Notes: a model not told the origin generated them from the sequence alone. A stretch of 64,000 nucleotides of DNA from Rhizobium redzepovicii (GCF_019793435.1 NZ_JAILYH010000017.1:62001-126000), one strand, 5' to 3'; positions 17,975 to 27,685 are shown, counted from the first letter of the stretch. Made by a program: numbers and translations.

Positions 17975-18142
17975 GCAGATATCCTCGTCAGACCCTATGT
18001 TCTCAGAACCCTGGAGCCCGTCGGCTTAGGAGGATGAATTCTGCGGGATATGGCGAACGCCGTAATTAAGCTCTCCCAAAAAGTTCTCAAAAATTTCCAA
18101 AGGCGCTAAACAGGTCAGGATCGAACGCAGGACCATCAGGAA

Positions 18143-19054
18143 ATGACCGCCTCGCCCTCCTTTCTCGGCCTTCCCAATCGCCTCGCTGATGACTGCTTGC
18201 CCCGGGCGGTGATTTTCGCGGCCGCCCACGGCACGACCTATCCCGGCAAGGACAGCGGCGGCTATGCCTTGGCGGCCGGCGCCATCCGTGCTGCAAGCCA
18301 GGACGATGCCGGGCTCATCGAGCACTGGGATTTCGATCTCGGCGGTCCGCTGTTCGATGGCAAGCCGATCGCATGCACCGACGCCGGCGATGTCGAGACA
18401 ACCATGCACGACAATATCGGCAACCGGGCGCGGATCGAGGCGAAGACGCGAAAGGTATTGGCATTGCCGGCCATACCGATCTTGCTCGGCGGTGACTGTT
18501 CCGTGACCATTCCTTTCCTTGCCGGTTTTGCGGCGCAAGGGCCGGTCTGGGTCCTGCAGATCGACGCCCATATCGATTGGCGCGACGAGGTGCATGGCGA
18601 ACATCACGGCTATTCAAGTCCGATGCGCCGGGCGAGCGAGATGCCGCATGTCGCCGGCATGGTGCAAGTCGGCTTGCGCAGTGTCGGCAGCGCGCGCACC
18701 GCCGACATCGAAGCGGCGCAACGCTATGGCAGCTGTTTTGTGACCGCTCGCGAGGTTCATAGCCAGGGCGTCGGCGCCGCTCTCCAGCATATCCCGGAAG
18801 GAGCGCAGGTCGTCGTCACACTTGATTGCGACAGCATCGATCCCGGCATCATGCCTGGTGTGGCGGCGCGTACCCCTGGTGGCCTCACTTACTCTGAGGT
18901 GGTCGACCTGATCGCCGGCCTCGGCAGGCGGGCGAGGATCGCGGGATTCGACCTTGTCGAGTTCTATCCTCCCGCCGACATTGACGGTCTGTCGGCGCTC
19001 ACCGCCTCGCGGCTTCTTGTCAATGCGATCGGCGCCATCGTCCGGCAGGCTTGA
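18143..19054 (+). CDS. Ureohydrolase (agmatinase/arginase family) with an altered metal ligand
   Basis: A 303-residue member of the arginase/agmatinase superfamily, which hydrolyses a guanidino group to urea using two manganese ions. Ligand motifs present: DAHID (Asp141, His143, Asp145) and TLDCDSIDP (Asp228, Asp230). The first ligand motif, usually GGDHS, reads GGDCS, so a cysteine (Cys119) replaces the conserved metal-binding histidine. AGGA precedes the ATG closely. The gene stands alone, divergent from the MFS gene. It may act on agmatine or a related guanidino compound, but the substitution leaves activity and specificity open. Confidence 0.85.
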   Translation: MTASPSFLGLPNRLADDCLPRAVIFAAAHGTTYPGKDSGGYALAAGAIRAASQDDAGLIEHWDFDLGGPLFDGKPIACTDAGDVETTMHDNIGNRARIEAKTRKVLALPAIPILLGGDCSVTIPFLAGFAAQGPVWVLQIDAHIDWRDEVHGEHHGYSSPMRRASEMPHVAGMVQVGLRSVGSARTADIEAAQRYGSCFVTAREVHSQGVGAALQHIPEGAQVVVTLDCDSIDPGIMPGVAARTPGGLTYSEVVDLIAGLGRRARIAGFDLVEFYPPADIDGLSALTASRLLVNAIGAIVRQA

Positions 19055-19102
19055 TCCTGCTTCTCGCAGCAAGCCGTCGATGGGGTCATTGCTCTTTTTC
19101 TC

Positions 19103-19771
19103 TTAGGCAACTTTGCCCAGACGTGGCTCCGTCCCAGCCAGAAGCCGCCGAAAGTTGGCGCGATGGCGCACAATCACGTAAACGCCGCCGGCGATCACCA
19201 GCAGCCGATGGGGCAGCGGTTGCTCCAGGCCGCAGACCAGGGCCATGGCCGTCAACGCCGCCAGCATCGAACTGAGGGAAACAATCCTGGAGATAGCCAG
19301 CGCGGCGCCGAAAACCACCGCGGCCCATAAACCCACGGGCCATGACATCGCCAGCAGCACGCCGAGCCCCGTCGCAACCGACTTGCCTCCGGCAAAATTG
19401 AGCCAGACCGACCGGCTGTGCCCTAGCAACACAGCAAACCCCGCCAGGCAGACAGCCCAAGGCTCCGAGCTCTGCAGATCGAAGGCTGCCGGTGGAGTGG
19501 ATGATGGGACTGTCGAGAGCCAGAGGCAGAACCCGCGCGCAAAGGCGATTGCGCCCACACCTTTCAGTACATCGACCAGAAGCACCATCGACGCCGGCCA
19601 TTTGCCGAGCGTTCGCAATACATTCGTTGCTCCGGTGGATTTGGAGCCATGTTCCCGGATATCGATGCCTTTCAGCAGTTTGCCTGCCAGATAGCCCGTG
19701 GGTATCGAACCGAGGAGATAGGCGATCGCCAACCCGACCGCAGCCGCTATCCAGAAAACCATGCGTGTCAC
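19103..19771 (-). CDS. plsY: Glycerol-3-phosphate acyltransferase PlsY
   Basis: A 222-residue inner-membrane protein with about five helices. It transfers the acyl group from acyl-phosphate to glycerol-3-phosphate, the first step of phospholipid synthesis. Family motifs are clear: LLGSIPTGYLAGKLL and GSKSTGATNVLRTLGK near the N terminus (glycerol-phosphate binding), VDVLKG, and FAGGKSVATGLG (acyl-phosphate motif). Length is normal. It converges on the ureohydrolase gene and is not in an operon here. Whether it is the only copy in the genome cannot be seen. Confidence 0.93.
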   Translation of the reverse strand: MTRMVFWIAAAVGLAIAYLLGSIPTGYLAGKLLKGIDIREHGSKSTGATNVLRTLGKWPASMVLLVDVLKGVGAIAFARGFCLWLSTVPSSTPPAAFDLQSSEPWAVCLAGFAVLLGHSRSVWLNFAGGKSVATGLGVLLAMSWPVGLWAAVVFGAALAISRIVSLSSMLAALTAMALVCGLEQPLPHRLLVIAGGVYVIVRHRANFRRLLAGTEPRLGKVA

Positions 19772-19889
19772 CTCGACGGTCTATGTTCAGGCCGCGTGGT
19801 CGCCGCCATTACTGCTCGCATCCTCGATACCACGCGGACTAAGCGGACGAACAGTTTCATCCAAGCTTTAAAGACTCTAGGATGCGGCT

Positions 19890-21398
19890 ATGCAGGGATC
19901 GCGTTTTGCATTTGGTCCGTTCGTGCTTGATCCGGCGGCGGGAACGCTCCTTCGGAATGACGATCCCGTGGCCGTCGGCCACCGCGGGCTGAAGCTGCTT
20001 GCGGCGCTCGTCGGGCGGCCGGGCGAAATCCTCGGCAAAGCCGAGTTGATGGATGCGGCGTGGCCGGGCAGGGCGGTGGAGGAGGGCAACCTCACCGTCC
20101 TGATCGCGCAGCTGCGAAAGCTGCTTGGCCCTGCTGCAGACGGCGGCGAGTGGATTGCCACGGTTCCGCGCGTCGGCTACCGCTTCACCGGGGCCACAGA
20201 TCAGCCCGGTGGCGTCAAGCGAAAGGCTTTGCCGCTGCCTGACAGGCCATCCATTGCTGTGCTGCCCTTCGTCAATATCAGCGATGACCCCGAGCAGGAA
20301 TTCTTCTCCGATGGGCTGACCGAAGACCTGATTACCGACCTTTCCAGGATGCCGGGTCTGTTCGTCATCGCCCGCAACTCGGCGTTTTCCTACAAGGGAA
20401 AGGCGGTTGACATGCGAGAGATCGCTGGGGAACTAGGCGTGCGCTACCTGCTCGAAGGCAGTGCCCGACGCGCCGCAGGACGGGTCCGCATCAATGCCAA
20501 GCTGATCGACGCCGCGAGCGGCGATCACCTGTGGGCCGAACGCTTCGATCGCAGCCTCGACGATATCTTTGCCGTTCAGGACGAGGTGGCGGAAAAGATC
20601 GTCGAGGCGCTGCTCGGGCGGCTGCGCGCACCACCGCCGCGCAACCGGCCAATCAGCCTTGAGGCTTACGACCTTTGTGTGCGGGCGCGCAGGCTGATGG
20701 ATGATTCCCCGCAGGCGGCTGAGGAAGCGCATCTGATGCTGACGCGCGCCGTCTCCCTCGACCCTGATTATGCCGAGGCCTATCGCTGGCTCGCCATGAA
20801 CCACTGGATGGGACGGATCCATAGCGGCGGGCCGACGGAATTCGACCGCAGCCTCGCTTTAGAACTGGCACGCAGGGCCGTCACGCTCGATCCCAACGAT
20901 GCCGGCTGCCGTTGGGTCCTGGCTTACCTGCTTGCCTATGAGCGCGACTTCGCCGAAGCGGATGCGGAATTCGCCAAGGCGATCGAGCTCGACCCGAATG
21001 AGGCCGATACTTTTGCCGCGCTATCCGACATCACCGTCCTTGCCGGCCGGGTCGGCGAGGGGCTCGAGCATATTCGCAAAGCGTTCCGGCTGAACCCGTT
21101 TCCGGCAAGCTGGTACTATCTGACGCTCGGCCAGGCGCAATATGCGGCCGGCCAATATGCGGCCGCCGTCGAGACGCTGCGCCGCGACGAGACCTATCGC
21201 TCAAGCTCACGCCGTTTCCTGGCGGCAAGCCTTGCCAAGCTCGGCCGGCCCGACGAGGCACGCGCCGAGACCGATCTCTTCCTCGTCGCCAACCCGCATT
21301 TTTCCATTCGCCACTGGGCGGCGACCGAGCCCTTCCGCGACGCTCGGACGCTTGCGCATTTTGTCGATGGCTACCGCAAGGCCGGTCTTCCCGAGTGA
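19890..21398 (+). CDS. CadC-like winged-helix regulator with TolB-like and TPR regions
   Basis: Encodes 502 residues. Residues 5-105 form an OmpR-type winged helix (FGPFVLDPAAGTLLR ... TVPRVGYRFTG). Residues 120-250 resemble the TolB-N/adenylate-cyclase-associated region (SIAVLPFVNISDDPEQEFFS). The rest consists of tetratricopeptide repeats (e.g. DPDYAEAYRWLAMNHW). No membrane helix joins the DNA-binding and sensory parts, unlike true CadC, so it should be cytoplasmic. This architecture is common and often uncharacterised in rhizobia. Its 3' end overlaps the convergent MFS remnant by 28 bases. Confidence 0.85.
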   Translation: MQGSRFAFGPFVLDPAAGTLLRNDDPVAVGHRGLKLLAALVGRPGEILGKAELMDAAWPGRAVEEGNLTVLIAQLRKLLGPAADGGEWIATVPRVGYRFTGATDQPGGVKRKALPLPDRPSIAVLPFVNISDDPEQEFFSDGLTEDLITDLSRMPGLFVIARNSAFSYKGKAVDMREIAGELGVRYLLEGSARRAAGRVRINAKLIDAASGDHLWAERFDRSLDDIFAVQDEVAEKIVEALLGRLRAPPPRNRPISLEAYDLCVRARRLMDDSPQAAEEAHLMLTRAVSLDPDYAEAYRWLAMNHWMGRIHSGGPTEFDRSLALELARRAVTLDPNDAGCRWVLAYLLAYERDFAEADAEFAKAIELDPNEADTFAALSDITVLAGRVGEGLEHIRKAFRLNPFPASWYYLTLGQAQYAAGQYAAAVETLRRDETYRSSSRRFLAASLAKLGRPDEARAETDLFLVANPHFSIRHWAATEPFRDARTLAHFVDGYRKAGLPE

Positions 21399-21855
21399 TC
21401 GCCGGGCCGCGCCGCCCGCCAGACCAACGGAAACAGCACCAGGGCGACCGCCGGAAGCACGATCAAGTTGATCGTTTCCCAGCCGGAGCTGTGGAGAAGC
21501 GACCCGGCCGAGAAGGACGCGCAGGCGACCGTACCGAAGACCACGAAGTCGTTTGCCCCCTGCACCTTGCTGCGTTCGGCCGGCGTATGGCAGTCGGCGA
21601 CCATCGCGGTTGCTCCGATGAAGCCGAAGTTCCAACCGATCCCGAGCAGAACCAGCGAGAGCCAGAAGTGGGAGATGTCGAAGCCGGAGAGCGCGACCGC
21701 CGCCGAGCTGCCGATGAGGAGGAGACCGACGGCCGCGACCCGTTCCTTGCCGAAGCGCACCATCAGGCGGCCGGTGACGAAGCTCGGGGCATACATGGCG
21801 AGGATATGCCATTGGATTCCCAATGCCGCCTGGTCGATCGAGTGACCATGCCCGA
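21371..21855 (-). pseudogene. MFS transporter remnant, N-terminal half deleted
   Basis: The C-terminal half of a major facilitator protein is readable without interruption: HSIDQAALGIQWHILAMYAP, then SFVTGRLMVRFGKERVAAVG, ending in about five further helices. Homology to the family stops at about 21850, where the sequence passes directly into the middle of a LysR gene on the opposite strand. About six helices are absent, so the product cannot be a normal transporter even though an internal ATG at 21823 leaves a 150-codon frame. Confidence 0.75.
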
Positions 21856-22535
21856 CGCTCTATGATATCGCGGAAGGGCTCGATCGTCTCGAAACCGGGC
21901 TGCGGAAGCTTCGCGGCAGGAAAGCCCGGTCGGTCGTGGTGGTCACCGCGTCCCGTTGCCAACTGGCTGCTGGCAAGATTGGACGACTTCTCGATGAACT
22001 TTCCGACGATCGATGTCCGGCTTGATGTCTCCGACAGAGTCATCGATCTGGCCCAGGGCGAGGCTGATATCGGCATACGCTGCGGTCTTGGTGCCTGGAA
22101 GGGTGTGAAGTCGACATTCCTCATGAGTGAGGAGATTATCGCGGTATGCCACAATCGGCTGCTCGAGGTGGATCGGGAGGTGACCGCCGGCTGGATCGTC
22201 GAACAGACGCTGACGGCACGCCGCATCCGGGCGGCGACTTTCCGACATGGGCGGAATGGTTGGCGAGATCCGGCGCAAACCGGCTTCCGATAGAACGCGG
22301 GCTGAAGATCAATTCCACGGCGGCAGTCATTCAGGCTGCCGTCGCGGCAAGGGGCGTCGCCCTCGTGCGCAAGGCGCTCGTGGCGCAGGAACTCGACAGC
22401 GGCAGGCTGGTCCATCTGTTGCCAGACGTCCGCTGGCCTGTGAAGTGGGCGTATTACATCGTCGCAGCGCCGAAGGCGTTGAGTCGATACGAGGTTGCAG
22501 CGTTTCACGTCTGGCTGGCCTCGCGCCCGAGATAG
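21845..22535 (+). pseudogene. LysR-family (GcvA-like) regulator remnant, N-terminus deleted and frameshifted
   Basis: The effector domain of a LysR regulator is spread over three frames. YDIAEGLDRLETGLRKLRG begins near 21860. After a shift near 21945 the frame gives WLLARLDDFSMNFPTIDVRL. After another shift near 22210 it gives DFPTWAEWLARSGANRLPI, through to the stop at 22533-22535. The helix-turn-helix is missing entirely. The deletion joint coincides with the end of the oppositely oriented MFS remnant, indicating one event that removed the shared divergent promoter and both 5' ends. Confidence 0.8.
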
Positions 22536-22566
22536 ACGGCGATCCCCGGAGGAAAGATTACTCGCT

Positions 22567-23247
22567 TCAAACAGCCATATTCGAGGCTGCCGACATCACT
22601 TCCCGAGGGGCGGGACCACCGAACATATGACGGCCACCGTCTTCGACTTCAGTGAAACACCAGCGCACGACGCCATCTCGGTCGAGCAGGAATTCGCCGA
22701 CAAGCTGGCCATGGCCGGTCGCAATCATCTGCGTGTCGTCCTCAGTGAATTCGTAGCCATCCGCCTTGTCGAGATAGTCCACCGCCGCCATCACATCCAT
22801 CGGCTCCGGGAGCTCACCCGGCATGTCGATACGCATCGAGGTCACCGTGCTCATGCTGAGCTTGTGCGGCCAGTCATTCTCGTCTTCGGTGAACTGGACA
22901 TTCGGCAGGCCGAAGGCCCTGTGTGACATCCGTTCCGGGTCGGAAGCAGCCAGCAGGTTGGGAAGCGGGTGGTAGCGGAAATAGAGGCGGGCACGCTCGA
23001 TCGGGGTATTCACGACAGTCAGGCTGTCGATGCCCTTTTCCTGCAATGCACCGGTGAGTTCGGCCATGGCGGCGATCTGCCGGCGGCAGAAGGGGCAATG
23101 CAGTCCGCGAAACAGCCCGACAAGCACCGGTTTCTGGCCACGAAAATCATCGATGGCGATCTTACCCTGGCGAGTAATCGCATCCAGCACCACGTTTGGC
23201 GCGCGATCTCCGGGCTGTAATGGTCTTTCCGAGTGGTTCTCCTGCAT
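22567..23247 (-). CDS. AhpC/TSA-type thioredoxin-fold protein (peroxiredoxin-like)
   Basis: Encodes 226 residues. The thioredoxin fold begins near residue 10 (LQPGDRAPNVVLDAI), and the redox centre is a CPFC motif at residues 51-54 in LFRGLHCPFCRRQ. A CxxC active site in this position is more like a disulfide reductase than a classical one-Cys peroxiredoxin. The C-terminal half is specific to a group of rhizobial redoxins. GGAGGAATTAATC precedes the ATG. It may reduce peroxides or protein disulfides; the electron donor is unknown. It is a single gene, with the LysR fossil on its 3' side. Confidence 0.82.
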   Translation of the reverse strand: MQENHSERPLQPGDRAPNVVLDAITRQGKIAIDDFRGQKPVLVGLFRGLHCPFCRRQIAAMAELTGALQEKGIDSLTVVNTPIERARLYFRYHPLPNLLAASDPERMSHRAFGLPNVQFTEDENDWPHKLSMSTVTSMRIDMPGELPEPMDVMAAVDYLDKADGYEFTEDDTQMIATGHGQLVGEFLLDRDGVVRWCFTEVEDGGRHMFGGPAPREVMSAASNMAV

Positions 23248-23319
23248 GATTAATTCCTCCCTTTATCTATTTGACTTGATTGGACTAACCGCTCTCCAGA
23301 AGTTACACCGGGAGGAAGG

Positions 23320-26300
23320 TCAGTCGAGAAACGGCAAAACGACGAGTGTGCCTGGATCGAGGTTGTGGCGGATGCACACATCCTGCGCCAGCGTGAAATA
23401 CCGTTCCGCCTCGTCCATATCGTCGTGTTCGAGGCTCAGTGTCGCCAAGCCATCATAGCACGGAAAGAGCAGTTGCGGCTCGTCAATTTCCTTTGCAACC
23501 TCAAGGGCTTCCTCGTAATACTTACGAGCTAGCTTCGGCTGCCCGTGGCATTGATGAATCTGCCCGAGGACAATCAGTGGCACGGAGAGATGGTCGCGCT
23601 GATCGAGCGCCCGGTCGATTTCGACGGCCTTCTCCGCTGCCGGCACACCCTCGGCCGCGCAGCGATCGGTAAAGGTGCAGCAGGAAACCGCGAGGTTGGC
23701 GAGTAGCCGCGCCTGGAAGCCAAGATCGCCGATGCGGGTGGCGACCTCCAGGCCGCGCCGGCAGATCCTGATGGCGTTGGCCGGGTCGACGATGGTGTAG
23801 AGAACGCCGAGATTGGAATAGGCGCGGCACGCTGCACTTTGCAGATCGGCCTTTTCAGCGACCGAAAGGCTGCGCTCGACTTCCTGCACCGCATCGCGGC
23901 GGCGCCCGAGCCGCGCCAGCGCCGCACCCTTGGTGTTCAACGCCTCCGCCATCGCCCGTGCCGCCTCCCGTCCGGCCTCGGTCGTTCCGTCGACGGGCAG
24001 CGTTTGCAGGCGTTGCAGCGCCTGCGTCGCCCATTCGGCGGCAGCTGCCTGATCGCCCATGCGAAAGGCCAGATGGCCGCGCTCCTGCAGCAAGTGCGCA
24101 TGTTCGATCGGCGCATCGATCGTCGCGATCAACGCTTCGGCCGCAGCGCAATGGGTTTCCGCCTGGTCGCGGCGCCCCGCGTCGAGATGCAGACGGCCGG
24201 TCTTTCGCAGGATCCGTGCTGCGGCGATCCGATCGTCCTTGGTGCGGTGGATCGCAAGCGCCCGCTGATAATGGGTCAAGGCAGCATCGCGCCGGCCGGC
24301 AGGGCCGCAGAGATCACCAAGACGCTCCATGAGCGCCAATTGCTCCGGCGACACCTCCGGCTCGTTGGCGAAGGCGGCAAGGGCCTGATGGTAGAGTCGC
24401 ATGGCATCGTCATTGGCGTAGGTCTTGCGCGCCAGATCGCCCGCCGCCATCAGATAGCCGGCGCCCTTGGCTTTCTCGGTGGTCAGACTGAAGTGATGGC
24501 CGAGCTGCGTCAGGTGCTCGGCCCGGTCGGGCGCTTCGCCATATTGGCGTTCCAGAATGCGGCCGATCCTGCCATGCAGCTCCATGCGCCGCTGCAGCAG
24601 CAGATTGTGGTAGATGACGTCATGCATCAGCGTCTGGCTGAAGCGATAGCCCGGCGATCCGCCGGCATCCGGGCCGCGCAATTCCTCGATGATATTGGCA
24701 TCGCAGAGATAATCCAGCGCCGCGTCGACGCCGGCCGGGTCGGAGGTGACGGTGCGGAGCAGGGCGGTATCGAACTTTGGGCCGACAACCGCAGCCTCCT
24801 GCGCCAACCGTCTCATCTCTTGCGGCAGCCGATCGACGCGGGCGAGCAACAGCGCCTGGAGATTGACCGGGATATCGACATCCGTGTCGTCGGCTGCGAC
24901 ATGCCAGCGATGACCGTCATGGTGCAGCGTGCCCATGTCGATCAGTCCGCGCAGGATTTCTTCGATGAAAAGCGGATTGCCGCCGGCCCGATCCAGGATG
25001 CGCTTGCGCATGGCCACCGGCAGCTTACTATGGCTCTCGCCAAAAAAGGCAGCAAGCAACTTCTGCCCATCGGCTGCAAAGAGCGGGTCGAGACGTTGCA
25101 CGGTCACGTTGACGCGATCGGAGTTCAGCGGGTCGGTCTGCGATGTCGGCCGGTAGATCGCCAGCAGCATCAGCCGGCTGCGCTCCAGCCGATCCATCAT
25201 GAAGCGGAGCACTTCCAGCGAGGCAACGTCCGCCCAGTGCAGATCCTCGATAACGAGCAGCAGAGGGCCTTGCGCCAACCGCCGCTCGAAGACGGTGCGT
25301 ACCGCATAGAAGATCTGTCGCCGCAACTGTTCCGGCTCGATGTGCCGTAATGCCCCATCGGCGTCGCCGAGACCGAGGACATGCAGAAAGAGCGGCAAAA
25401 GCCCCTCGACATCCTCTTGGGTGAGATCGAGCGCGCGGAATCCGGTTGTCAGCAGCTGCCGTGTTCTGGCGAGATCATCCCGCTCGCCGATACCGTAAGC
25501 GCTGCGCACGACCGCGGCGAGCGTGCCATAGGATCGTTCGCCGAGGGGAGAGCAGGTGGCGTTGCGGATGGCAAGGCCGGGGAAACGGGCCGCATCGCCG
25601 GCGGTTCCAACGAATTCGTTGACCAGCCGCGATTTGCCGATACCGGCTTCGCCGATCAGGCGGACGAGTTGCGCCGCACCGCCGCAGGCGAGATCGAGGC
25701 AGGTCAGCAGCCGCGACAACTCGCCATCGCGTCCGATCATCGGCGCCTGAAGGCCGAAACTTTCGAGCCCGCGCGCCGTATGCGGCGCTTCCAGCAGCCC
25801 AGCCAGCCGATGGACGAGGACGTTTCCGCTTTTGCCACGGAGCGTCTGCGCGCCAAGACTGTCGAAGGCAAAGGCATGGCGGGTGAGGCGATAGGTCAGC
25901 GGTCCGACGAGGATATCGTTTTCGCCGGCCATCGATTGCAGCCGCTGGGCGGTGTTCACCGTGTCGCCGGTCACCGAATAGGATTTTGTGCTGACCGCAC
26001 CGAAGCCGCCGGTGACGACAGGCCCGCTATTGATGCCGATATGCAGACGCAGCGGCACACCGGCGCGTGAGCGCCAGCGGTCGCCGACGTCAGTCGCCCG
26101 CCGAATCATATCGAGTGCGGCACCGAGCGCCCGGACCGGATCATCTTCATGGGCAACCGGGGCGCCGAACAGCGCCAGCAGCGCATCGCCGACGAACTTG
26201 TCGACGAATCCGCCATAAGCCTCGACCGCCTGCGTCATCTCTTCGAATAGTTCGTTCTGCAGCACCCGCATGATTTCTGGGTCGATCTGCTCGCTCAGCG

Positions 26301-26565
26301 TCGTGAAGCCGCAGAGATCGGCAAAGAGCACCGTGACCGGCCGCCGGTCGGCATCGCTGTCTGATTTATGCGGCACCACCTCGATGCTTGGCTTCGGCGC
26401 AGGCGGGACTCGGCCTGAGATGGCCGCGCCGCATCTCGGGCAGAAGGCAAAATCCGGCTGACAGGCACAGCCGCAGGCAGCACAGGAGAGGGGCTGCCTG
26501 GCGCCGCATCGCGTGCAGAAGGCAAAACCACTTTGAATATCGAAACCGCAGCCGGCGCACTCCAT
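23320..26565 (-). CDS. Class III adenylate cyclase fused to zinc ribbons, AAA-type ATPase and TPR domain
   Basis: Encodes 1081 residues. Two N-terminal zinc ribbons are formed by CxxC pairs (Cys3/6, 17/20 and Cys28/31, 42/45). A class III nucleotide cyclase domain follows (about 75-250), with metal aspartates in VLFADLCGF and KFVGDALLALFG. The substrate and transition-state residues are in GDTVNTAQRLQS, and the Lys/Asp pair points to ATP as substrate. Next is a STAND-like ATPase with Walker A GEAGIGKSRLV and Walker B LLLVIEDLHWAD. The C-terminal 400 residues are tetratricopeptide repeats. It is a cytoplasmic multidomain signalling protein producing cAMP on an unknown cue. All catalytic residues appear intact. 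Confidence 0.9.
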   Translation of the reverse strand: MECAGCGFDIQSGFAFCTRCGARQPLSCAACGCACQPDFAFCPRCGAAISGRVPPAPKPSIEVVPHKSDSDADRRPVTVLFADLCGFTTLSEQIDPEIMRVLQNELFEEMTQAVEAYGGFVDKFVGDALLALFGAPVAHEDDPVRALGAALDMIRRATDVGDRWRSRAGVPLRLHIGINSGPVVTGGFGAVSTKSYSVTGDTVNTAQRLQSMAGENDILVGPLTYRLTRHAFAFDSLGAQTLRGKSGNVLVHRLAGLLEAPHTARGLESFGLQAPMIGRDGELSRLLTCLDLACGGAAQLVRLIGEAGIGKSRLVNEFVGTAGDAARFPGLAIRNATCSPLGERSYGTLAAVVRSAYGIGERDDLARTRQLLTTGFRALDLTQEDVEGLLPLFLHVLGLGDADGALRHIEPEQLRRQIFYAVRTVFERRLAQGPLLLVIEDLHWADVASLEVLRFMMDRLERSRLMLLAIYRPTSQTDPLNSDRVNVTVQRLDPLFAADGQKLLAAFFGESHSKLPVAMRKRILDRAGGNPLFIEEILRGLIDMGTLHHDGHRWHVAADDTDVDIPVNLQALLLARVDRLPQEMRRLAQEAAVVGPKFDTALLRTVTSDPAGVDAALDYLCDANIIEELRGPDAGGSPGYRFSQTLMHDVIYHNLLLQRRMELHGRIGRILERQYGEAPDRAEHLTQLGHHFSLTTEKAKGAGYLMAAGDLARKTYANDDAMRLYHQALAAFANEPEVSPEQLALMERLGDLCGPAGRRDAALTHYQRALAIHRTKDDRIAAARILRKTGRLHLDAGRRDQAETHCAAAEALIATIDAPIEHAHLLQERGHLAFRMGDQAAAAEWATQALQRLQTLPVDGTTEAGREAARAMAEALNTKGAALARLGRRRDAVQEVERSLSVAEKADLQSAACRAYSNLGVLYTIVDPANAIRICRRGLEVATRIGDLGFQARLLANLAVSCCTFTDRCAAEGVPAAEKAVEIDRALDQRDHLSVPLIVLGQIHQCHGQPKLARKYYEEALEVAKEIDEPQLLFPCYDGLATLSLEHDDMDEAERYFTLAQDVCIRHNLDPGTLVVLPFLD

Positions 26566-26674
26566 CGCACCCGTCCCACGAAAGGCCAGATATGCGACGG
26601 GTATCCCGGTCGCAACCGACGGGCCTTAACAGAAACAAGCATGAACCTGCTACGTGAGGCCCGCAAGCAGGATT

Positions 26675-27685
26675 TCAGTTGGGGTGAAGGATCATCAGTC
26701 CGATAGCGCTCATAAACGCCAGCGCGAGCATCGACAGCACCCCGGCCAGCAGCACGCGCCCGCCGGAGGCAAGTACCGTCCGCATGTTCACCGACAGGCC
26801 AAGGGCAGCCATCGAGACGAGGGTGAGCACGGACGAGGATTCCCTCGCCACCGTTGCGGCTTGCGGCGGGATGAGATCGAAGCTCCGCAAGCCCATCATC
26901 GCCAAGAAACCGACAATGAACCACGGCAGAAGATGTGCAAGCGAGATTTGGGTGGGATGCTCCGCATCCCTCTTGAGTTGCAGCAGCAGCACGACCGGAC
27001 CAAGCATCAGGACCCGCATGAGCTTCACGATGGTGCCGACCTGTACGCTGACGGCGCCGACAGGCGTGGTCGCTGCAAGCACCTGCGGAACCGCGTAGAC
27101 GGTCATGCCGGCAAGAACGCCATATTGCCATTCCGTGAGATGTGTTACCGCAAAAAGCGGCGGCAGCACCAGGACGACGACTATTCCGAGCGCCGCCGTG
27201 AAGGCGATCGACGATGCAACGTCGTTCGCGCGGGCGCCGATTACTGGTGCTGCGGCAACGATCGCAGAATTCCCGCAAATGGAATTGCCGCAGGCGACAA
27301 GAGTTGCCAGCTGGTCGTGAAGGCCAAGCATCCTGCAGATCCCATAACTTGTCACCAGCGAGAGAAGCACTGTTCCCATGACGATCACGATCATGGTGGT
27401 GCCGGCCGCGGCGACGGTCGCTATGCTGACGGATGCGCCGAGTAGCAGGATGGCAAATTCCAGAAGGACCTTGCTCGAAAAGGCGATCCCTGCATGAAAA
27501 CGGGCCGGCAGGCCCACGAAGGTCTGCAGCATCGTGCCCAGGAGGATGGCGAAGACCAGCCCATCGATGATTTCGAAGCCGATGACGGCTTTCTCCATAG
27601 AAACCATGCCCCACGCCAAGATGGTTATCGCGACGGAGGCGGCGATGCCGGGAAGGATTTCCAACAATCTCGAGGAAGGCGACAT
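26675..27685 (-). CDS. YeiH-family putative sulfate/anion exporter (UPF0324)
   Basis: An inner-membrane protein of 336 residues from the ATG at 27685 (an upstream ATG at 27742 is possible; neither has a clear ribosome binding site). About ten helices are visible. The family hallmark CGNSICGNSAIVAAAPVI is intact. Members are annotated as putative sulfate exporters, but direct transport data are limited. It is transcribed divergently from a LysR gene, as yeiH is from yeiE in enterobacteria, which supports local regulation by that protein. Confidence 0.85.
   Translation of the reverse strand: MSPSSRLLEILPGIAASVAITILAWGMVSMEKAVIGFEIIDGLVFAILLGTMLQTFVGLPARFHAGIAFSSKVLLEFAILLLGASVSIATVAAAGTTMIVIVMGTVLLSLVTSYGICRMLGLHDQLATLVACGNSICGNSAIVAAAPVIGARANDVASSIAFTAALGIVVVLVLPPLFAVTHLTEWQYGVLAGMTVYAVPQVLAATTPVGAVSVQVGTIVKLMRVLMLGPVVLLLQLKRDAEHPTQISLAHLLPWFIVGFLAMMGLRSFDLIPPQAATVARESSSVLTLVSMAALGLSVNMRTVLASGGRVLLAGVLSMLALAFMSAIGLMILHPN

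Noticed and set aside
19036..19080. Inverted repeat GGCTTG ... CAAGCC after the ureohydrolase gene
   Set aside because: The stem is short and lacks a T run. It may be structural, but it does not meet the standard of an intrinsic terminator.
25584..25608. Exact GGAAC-N16-CGTT match on the minus strand
   Set aside because: It is inside the coding region of the cyclase gene near its ATPase P-loop, far from any start codon, so it is most likely a chance match.
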